11,331 bases of DNA, taken from NCBI GenBank assembly GCA_001780385.1, contig MFGW01000231.1, positions 14,289 to 25,619 of the forward strand. The letters run 5' to 3'. This stretch comes from Candidatus Fischerbacteria bacterium RBG_13_37_8. Lineage in GTDB: Bacteria > Acidobacteriota > HRBIN11 > MFGW01. Under the pieces are notes generated by a model. That model was not told the origin of the DNA and made no database searches. It worked only from the letters and a program-made list of their open reading frames with translations. Shown one piece after another: positions 6,220 through 11,331 of the stretch (position 1 is its first letter; every line of letters starts with the position of its first letter). The translations under genes and the position numbers were made by a program.

Positions 6220-9200
6220 ATGAAAAAACACTATGTAACAATTGATGGTAATGAAGCTGCGGCTTATTCAGCGTATCATACTAACGAGATAATTGCTATA
6301 TATCCGATAACGCCATCTTCACCGATGGGTGAATTATCGGATGCCTGGTCAGCCGCGGGTGTACCTAATATCTGGGGAACAGTTCCCCGCGTAATCGAAA
6401 TGCAGAGCGAAGGAGGCGCTTCAGGAGCGGTGCATGGTGCTTTATCAACTGGTGCACTTAGCACTACTTTTACCTCTTCACAAGGTTTATTATTAATGAT
6501 ACCGAATATGTTTAAAATTGCCGGTGAACTTACACCAATGGTTATACATATAGCAGCTCGTACTCTTGCCACACATTGCTTATCGATATTTGGTGATCAT
6601 AGTGATGTCATGGCATGCAGATCAACAGGTTATGCTTTTCTTGCCTCTAATAGTATTCAGGAAGTCATGGATTTTGCCCTGATAGCTCAAGCAGCAACCT
6701 TAAAATCAAGAGTTCCGTTTCTACATTTTTTTGATGGATTCAGGATATCTCATGAAGTGCAAAAAGTTGAGCAGGTGAGTCTTGATGTCATGAGAGCAAT
6801 GATCGATGATGAACTGGTTCGCCAGCACCGTGCACGCGCACTTAATCCTGATAGACCTGTAATCAGGGGAACCGCTCAAAATCCTGATCATTTTTTTCAA
6901 GGCAGAGAATCTATTAATAAATATTATTTTGCCTGCGCTGGTATTGTACAGGAATACATGAATCGTTATGCAGGATTGGTAGACCGACATTATCATCTTT
7001 TTGATTACACGGGTTCACCTGATGCTGAACGTGTTATTATTATGATGGGTTCAGGAGCTGAGGCAGCTCATGAAGCGGTAGATTTCATGAATAACAAAGG
7101 AGAAAATGTTGGTCTCGTTAAAGTAAGATTGTACCGACCATTTTCAATTGAGCACTTTATAAAATCATTGCCTCCTACAGTAAAATCTGTTGCTGTACTT
7201 GACAGGACAAAAGAACCTGGTGCTATTGGAGAGCCTCTTTATGTAGATGTGGTAAATGCTTTTGTAGAGGCGCAAAAGGAAGGCATTGGTTCTTTTAAAA
7301 AAATTCCTAACATAATTGGCGGGCGGTATGGTCTGTCATCGAAAGAATTTACTCCTGCTATGGTGAAAGGTGTATTTGATGAATTGAATAAAGAAAAACC
7401 TAAAAAGAGTTTTTCAGTGGGGATAAATGATGATGTAACCTATCTTAGTATTAGTTATGATCCTGATTATTCCACAGAAGGAGAAGATGTATTTCGGGGA
7501 GTATTTTTTGGTTTAGGAGCAGATGGCACGGTCGGAGCAAATAAAAATTCAATTAAAATAATAGGTGAGGAAACCGAGAATTATGCACAGGGTTATTTTG
7601 TGTATGATTCACGAAAAGCAGGTACGGTGACCGTATCCCATCTTCGATTTGGCAAACAACCGATACGTTCTATTTATCTTGTAAATAAAGCTAAATTTGT
7701 AGCCTGTCACCAATGGGTATTCCTGGAAAAATACGATATGCTGGATTATGCAATAGAAGGAGCTATATTTCTTCTCAATAGTCCCTATGGTCCAGATGAA
7801 ATATGGGATAAAATACCACGGGAAGTACAGGAACAGATAATAAAAAAGAAAATAAGATTTTTTGTAATAGATGCTTATGAGGTAGCCAAAAAGACCGGGA
7901 TGGGTGCCAGGGTAAATACGATAATGCAGACATGTTTTTTTGCAATTTCCAATGTATTGCCGAAAGATGAGGCGATACAGGCTATTAAGGATGCTATTAA
8001 GAAAACATATGGAGGGCGTGGAGATAAAATAGTTCAGATGAATTATGCAGCAGTAGAACAGACAGTGGCAAATCTTTTTGAAGTCAAATATCCCAATAAA
8101 GTAACAAGTACAATCAAGAAGCCTCCAATAGTATCAGAGGAAGCACCTGAATTCGTAAAGGGTTTTACTGCCGAGATAATAGCAGGTCGTGGAGATCTGT
8201 TGCCAGTGTCAAAATTCCCTGTAGATGGAACGTTTCCAACAGCGACCACCCAATGGGAAAAACGCAATATTGCCCTGGAAATTCCGGTGTGGGATCCAAG
8301 TATTTGTATACAATGCGGAAAATGTGCAATTGTATGTCCCCATGCTGCTATAAGAACTAAAGTTTATGAACCGAAATATCTTGAAGGTGCCCCGGCAACA
8401 TTTCTTTCCATGGATTATAAAGGTAATGAATTTTCGGGATGGAAATATTCAGTTCAGGTAGCGCCTGAAGATTGTACAGGATGTGTTCTTTGTGTAGAAG
8501 CGTGTCCTGCGAAGAGCAAAGAAGAGGCAAAACACAAATCTCTCAATATGCAACCACAGATTCCATTACGCGAGCAGGAAAGAGAAAATTATGCGTTCTT
8601 TCTTGCAATTCCTGATGTAGATCGACGACTTGTTCGTATTAATACAGTGAAAGGTTCACAGTTGCTGAGACCACTGTTTGAATATTCGGGAGCTTGCAGT
8701 GGCTGCGGTGAGACTCCCTACGTAAAACTATTAAGTCAACTGTTTGGTGACAGAGCAGTTATCGGTAATGCAACAGGATGTTCCTCAATTTATGGCGGCA
8801 ATTTACCAACTACACCTTACTGCCAGGATGCGAATGGCCGTGGCCCGGCATGGTGCAATTCCTTGTTTGAAGATAATGCAGAGTTTGGTTTTGGTTTCAG
8901 GTTAACATTTGATAAGCATATGGAGTACGGCAAGGAACTGGTAAAGAAATTAGCGCATATTCTTGGTGATGAATTAGCAAAAGGAATAGTAAAAGCAGAT
9001 CAAACTACTGAAGAAGAAATTTATGCGCAACGGGAACGTGTTGCAGAGCTACAGAAAAAATTAGCTGATAATACCTCGAAAGATGCGCTGAATTTGCTTG
9101 CGGTGGCAGATGCGCTTGTCAAGCGAAGTGTATGGATTCTTGGAGGTGATGGATGGGCATATGATATAGGCTATGGGGGATTGGATCATGTTCTTGCTTC

Positions 9201-9798
9201 AGGACGTGATGTAAATGTGCTTGTTCTTGATACCGAGGTGTATTCAAATACTGGAGGTCAAATGTCAAAAGCCACTCCAAGAGCTGCAGTAGCAAAATTT
9301 GCAGCAAGTGGAAAACCAGCACCTAAAAAGGACCTTGGATTAATGGCAATGGCTTACAGTAATGTCTATGTTGCTCAGGTCGCATTGGGCTCAAATGACG
9401 CACAATGCTTGCGCGCTTTTCTGGAAGCAGAAGCATATCCAGGACCTTCTCTTATCATTGCTTATAGTCACTGCATCGCACATGGAATTAATATGATAAG
9501 AGGATTGGATCAGCAGAAAAAAGCTGTTGATTCCGGTTATTGGATACTTTATCGTTATAATCCTGCTTTGATTGAGAAAGGTGAATGTCCTCTCAAAATA
9601 GATTCCAAAGATCCTAAATTTCCCTTTGAGGAATATGCATATTATGAAACGCGCTACCAAATGTTAACAAAAAGTGATCCTGAAGGAGCTAAATTGCTCA
9701 TGAAAGCTGCTACGAATGATGTGAAAATGAGATGGAATTTTTATCAGCAATTTTCAAAAATCCGCTACGGTAATGATTGTAGCAAAAAAGATAAGTAA
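6220..9798 (+). CDS. nifJ: Pyruvate:ferredoxin oxidoreductase, single-chain (PFOR/NifJ)
   Basis: A cytoplasmic homodimer-type enzyme of 1192 aa that interconverts pyruvate + CoA and acetyl-CoA + CO2 with ferredoxin; it may run towards pyruvate synthesis in an autotroph. All domains of the single-chain form are present: N-terminal domain with YPITPSSPMGE (28-38), an inserted ferredoxin domain with two [4Fe-4S] motifs (C696/699/702/706 and C752/755/758/762), the proximal-cluster cysteines C826, C829, C854 and C1085, and the thiamine diphosphate/Mg site from GGDGWAYDIGYGG (975-987) to YSNTGGQ (1008-1014). Length is normal for the family and no key residue is missing. A strong Shine-Dalgarno supports ATG 6220 over TTG 6217. 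The next gene follows after 10 nt, so the two are probably cotranscribed. The upstream hairpin and palindrome suggest its own promoter. The substrate is assigned as pyruvate from overall similarity; another 2-oxoacid cannot be fully excluded. Confidence 0.97.
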   Translation: MKKHYVTIDGNEAAAYSAYHTNEIIAIYPITPSSPMGELSDAWSAAGVPNIWGTVPRVIEMQSEGGASGAVHGALSTGALSTTFTSSQGLLLMIPNMFKIAGELTPMVIHIAARTLATHCLSIFGDHSDVMACRSTGYAFLASNSIQEVMDFALIAQAATLKSRVPFLHFFDGFRISHEVQKVEQVSLDVMRAMIDDELVRQHRARALNPDRPVIRGTAQNPDHFFQGRESINKYYFACAGIVQEYMNRYAGLVDRHYHLFDYTGSPDAERVIIMMGSGAEAAHEAVDFMNNKGENVGLVKVRLYRPFSIEHFIKSLPPTVKSVAVLDRTKEPGAIGEPLYVDVVNAFVEAQKEGIGSFKKIPNIIGGRYGLSSKEFTPAMVKGVFDELNKEKPKKSFSVGINDDVTYLSISYDPDYSTEGEDVFRGVFFGLGADGTVGANKNSIKIIGEETENYAQGYFVYDSRKAGTVTVSHLRFGKQPIRSIYLVNKAKFVACHQWVFLEKYDMLDYAIEGAIFLLNSPYGPDEIWDKIPREVQEQIIKKKIRFFVIDAYEVAKKTGMGARVNTIMQTCFFAISNVLPKDEAIQAIKDAIKKTYGGRGDKIVQMNYAAVEQTVANLFEVKYPNKVTSTIKKPPIVSEEAPEFVKGFTAEIIAGRGDLLPVSKFPVDGTFPTATTQWEKRNIALEIPVWDPSICIQCGKCAIVCPHAAIRTKVYEPKYLEGAPATFLSMDYKGNEFSGWKYSVQVAPEDCTGCVLCVEACPAKSKEEAKHKSLNMQPQIPLREQERENYAFFLAIPDVDRRLVRINTVKGSQLLRPLFEYSGACSGCGETPYVKLLSQLFGDRAVIGNATGCSSIYGGNLPTTPYCQDANGRGPAWCNSLFEDNAEFGFGFRLTFDKHMEYGKELVKKLAHILGDELAKGIVKADQTTEEEIYAQRERVAELQKKLADNTSKDALNLLAVADALVKRSVWILGGDGWAYDIGYGGLDHVLASGRDVNVLVLDTEVYSNTGGQMSKATPRAAVAKFAASGKPAPKKDLGLMAMAYSNVYVAQVALGSNDAQCLRAFLEAEAYPGPSLIIAYSHCIAHGINMIRGLDQQKKAVDSGYWILYRYNPALIEKGECPLKIDSKDPKFPFEEYAYYETRYQMLTKSDPEGAKLLMKAATNDVKMRWNFYQQFSKIRYGNDCSKKDK

Positions 9799-9803
9799 GG
9801 AGG
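9797..9803 (+). promoter_or_regulatory. Strong Shine-Dalgarno fixing the start at 9809
   Basis: AAGGAGG, five bases before the ATG at 9809. It overlaps the PFOR stop codon by two bases. It argues against the in-frame upstream ATG at 9773, which lies inside PFOR and has no such site. Confidence 0.88.
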
Positions 9804-9808
9804 AAGTT

Positions 9809-10798
9809 ATGGTCGATTTAAAAACAACCTATATGGGTTTGCCGTTAAAAAATCCCTTTGTTATATCAGCATCACCTCTTTCGGAAAAAATTGATACACT
9901 TCGAAAGCTTGAGGATCTCAATGCAAGCGCTGTAGTTATTTATTCTTTATTTGAAGAACAGATTATTCATGAACAACTTACAATGCATGCCCGCCTTGAG
10001 CAGGGTACAGAAGCATATTCTGAATCTCTGTCTTATTTTCCTATGCCGGAGAATTTTCGGCTGGGTCCTGAAGAATACCTTGAACATGTAAGAAAAGCAA
10101 AGGAAGCACTGAGCATACCAGTTATTGCAAGTTTGAATGGTTATACTCTTGGAGGATGGATCGAATATTCTCAAAAATTAGAAAATGCCGGCGCAGATGC
10201 AATAGAATGCAATGTCTATTATATCCCAACAAGTTTTGATGAAGATGAAAATAAAATACAAAGTAGATATATCGAAATTCTAACAGCTATCAAAAAGACG
10301 GTTTCAATTCCTGTAGCTATGAAATTGAGTCCTTATTTTACCAGTATGTCAAGAGTTGCTAAACACCTTGAACACGCTGGAGCTGATGCATTGGTATTAT
10401 TTAATAGATTCTACCAACCTGATATTGATCTAGACGATATGGCAGTAAAACCTCATTTAGTACTGTCCACCTCTTTCGAAAGCAGGCTGGCGCTACGCTG
10501 GATTGCAATACTGTACGGGCATATCAAGACAAGTTTTGCTGCTACCGGAGGCATCCACACTTCTGAGGATGCTATTAAATTAATCCTTGCAGGCGCGGAT
10601 GCTATCCAGCTTTGCTCGGTACTTCTTAAAAATGGGATTGAATATTTTACTACTTTATATGACGGCGTAGTAAAATGGATGAAAGATAAAGAATATGAAT
10701 CGGTTAATCAAATGAAAGGAAGTGTCAGTCAGAAAACTTGCGCGGACCCCTCTGCTTTTGAAAGAGCAAATTATATGAAAACCCTTCTGAGCATCTGA
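9809..10798 (+). CDS. Dihydroorotate-dehydrogenase-like FMN-barrel protein, catalytic residues replaced
   Basis: A 329-aa TIM-barrel protein related to PyrD/PreA. FMN-side features persist: the N-terminal MGLPLKNPFVISASPLS (9-25), the lysine in PVAMKLSP (K172) and the phosphate-binding ATGGIHTSEDA plus AGADAIQLCS segments. The substrate side does not match a true enzyme. The NxSCPN loop, which carries the catalytic Cys/Ser and orotate-binding Asn, is replaced by NVYYIP (135-140), and the lysine of the VxKS/T segment appears as Tyr45 in VVIYSLF. Real dihydroorotate oxidation is therefore unlikely. It lies 10 nt behind PFOR with its own strong Shine-Dalgarno, so it is likely cotranscribed and may act with PFOR or ferredoxin; no partner or substrate can be named from the sequence. 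Starting at 9773 instead would add 12 residues that look unlike the family. Confidence 0.9.
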   Translation: MVDLKTTYMGLPLKNPFVISASPLSEKIDTLRKLEDLNASAVVIYSLFEEQIIHEQLTMHARLEQGTEAYSESLSYFPMPENFRLGPEEYLEHVRKAKEALSIPVIASLNGYTLGGWIEYSQKLENAGADAIECNVYYIPTSFDEDENKIQSRYIEILTAIKKTVSIPVAMKLSPYFTSMSRVAKHLEHAGADALVLFNRFYQPDIDLDDMAVKPHLVLSTSFESRLALRWIAILYGHIKTSFAATGGIHTSEDAIKLILAGADAIQLCSVLLKNGIEYFTTLYDGVVKWMKDKEYESVNQMKGSVSQKTCADPSAFERANYMKTLLSI

Positions 10799-10854
10799 CA
10801 GTGAATCAAGCGAGAAACCTTATTTTCTGCCCCCTGATTACTGACCAATGCTCA
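10788..10854. terminator. Imperfect hairpin between convergent genes, possible bidirectional terminator
   Basis: TGAGCAT (10788-10794) pairs with ATGCTCA (10848-10854). After a symmetric 4 x 4 internal loop, CAGT (10799-10802) pairs with ACTG (10840-10843) and AATCA (10804-10808) with TGATT (10835-10839), leaving one bulged G. A small inner AGAAA/TTTCT stem (10813-10817/10824-10828) is possible. A T-rich run follows on the + side (10855-10865), and TTTT follows on the minus side. The hairpin overlaps the stop codons of both flanking genes. Confidence 0.5.
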
Positions 10855-11331
10855 TTGTTTAATTTCCCATTTGAGTCGGCTCTGAGGAAGGGGTGTGCAG
10901 ATAGCATGTTCTAATTGTGCTATTGCCTTTCGATAAGCAATAATTGCAGCAAGCTCATTCGATTTTGCCACTGATAAATCTTCCTGGTATTTCAATACAT
11001 AAAAATTAGTAGAGAGTCCCACTGAGAGCTTCTTTTCCTCTGCTTTCAATTTTTCATCCTGAAGAGTGGTAGAAGCTTTTGCAGCTTCTATTCTTTTAAA
11101 ATTGTACTCAATGTCCCGTGACGCATTCTCAATTTCAATAATGATCTGCTGCTTTAATTTTTTCTTTGTGATAATTGCTTTATCCTTTTCGTATTGAGCT
11201 TTAAGATAATTTGCTTTTTCCTGTTTGCCAAATATTGGGTAGATAAACTCAAAACCCAGGCTCCAGTTATGATTATCAGCACTGAAAAGCTGACTGAGAG
11301 CATCACTATATCCACCGGGTATTGTTGAAAT
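10852..11331 (-). CDS. TolC-family outer-membrane efflux protein (C-terminal part, 5' end outside window)
   Basis: The minus-strand frame is open from 11331 to a TGA at 10854-10852, giving 159 residues of the C-terminal half of a TolC-like protein. TolC proteins form trimeric outer-membrane channels for type I secretion or RND-type efflux. Visible in order are a loop ending GGYSDALSQLF, a beta-strand segment WSLGFEFIYPIFG, a long charged helix rich in Lys and Glu (about 11220-11040), the family hallmark VGLSTNFYVLKYQEDL, and a second helix with AYRKAIAQLEHAICTPL. The TTG at 11049 is internal, since recognisable family sequence runs upstream of it. The gene is convergent with the FMN-barrel gene (53 nt between stops) and belongs to a separate unit. 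The transported substrate cannot be told from this part. Confidence 0.88.
   Translation of the reverse strand: MSTIPGGYSDALSQLFSADNHNWSLGFEFIYPIFGKQEKANYLKAQYEKDKAIITKKKLKQQIIIEIENASRDIEYNFKRIEAAKASTTLQDEKLKAEEKKLSVGLSTNFYVLKYQEDLSVAKSNELAAIIAYRKAIAQLEHAICTPLPQSRLKWEIKQ

Noticed and set aside
9773..9808. In-frame upstream ATG that would extend the FMN-barrel protein by 12 residues
   Set aside because: It lies inside PFOR without a Shine-Dalgarno, while the ATG at 9809 has AAGGAGG at ideal spacing and a family-like N-terminus.
9809..10798. Genuine dihydroorotate dehydrogenase of pyrimidine synthesis
   Set aside because: The NxSCPN catalytic loop and substrate lysine are replaced, and the neighbours are not pyrimidine genes; the NfnA-like gene is also far better explained by NfnB than as PyrK.
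10852..11049. Stand-alone 65-aa minus-strand protein
   Set aside because: Its TTG start is internal; the same frame is open to the window edge and is recognisable as TolC family throughout.
1..11331. tRNA, rRNA, insertion sequence or phage attachment site
   Set aside because: No cloverleaf, rRNA-like stretch, transposase or flanking target duplications were seen by eye on either strand.

Overview
The window reads as a strict-anaerobe redox locus from an AT-rich (roughly 40% G+C by eye), probably Gram-negative bacterium. The Gram-negative call rests on a TolC-family outer-membrane gene at the right edge; the anaerobe call rests on pyruvate:ferredoxin oxidoreductase and on bifurcation-type flavin/iron-sulfur enzymes. 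Lineage cannot be fixed from the sequence alone. Anammox Planctomycetota or another Wood-Ljungdahl-type lineage would fit, but this is only a guess.

Region 1 (1-5879, + strand) is a tight four-gene operon: a NuoF/HydB-like flavoprotein (5' end outside the window), a NuoG-like multi-cluster protein, an NfnA-like FAD/[2Fe-2S] subunit and an NfnB/GltD-like FAD/NADPH subunit. The last three overlap end to start. Together they look like one soluble NAD(H)/NADP(H)/ferredoxin electron-transfer complex. Known relatives carry parts of this set: HydABC (NuoF + NuoG-like + H-cluster), the Sporomusa-type Stn transhydrogenase (HydBC core + a NuoG-GltD fusion) and NfnAB. Here the NuoG-like and GltD-like parts are separate and an NfnA-like subunit lies between them. 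I see neither an H-cluster nor a molybdenum/tungsten active site.

Region 2 (5878-6219) is non-coding. It starts with a 172-nt imperfect hairpin with 64-nt arms that begins at the nfnB-like stop codon and runs into a T-rich tract. An AT-rich leader with a perfect 15-nt palindrome follows.

Region 3 (6220-10798, + strand) is a two-gene operon: a full-length pyruvate:ferredoxin oxidoreductase (1192 aa) and a dihydroorotate-dehydrogenase-like FMN-barrel protein that has lost the usual catalytic residues. PFOR makes or uses reduced ferredoxin, and the upstream complex would exchange it with the NADH and NADPH pools, so the two operons make metabolic sense together.

Region 4 (10799-11331): a short convergent gap holds a hairpin that could terminate both strands. 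Beyond it, on the minus strand, is the C-terminal part of a TolC-family efflux protein that runs off the right edge.
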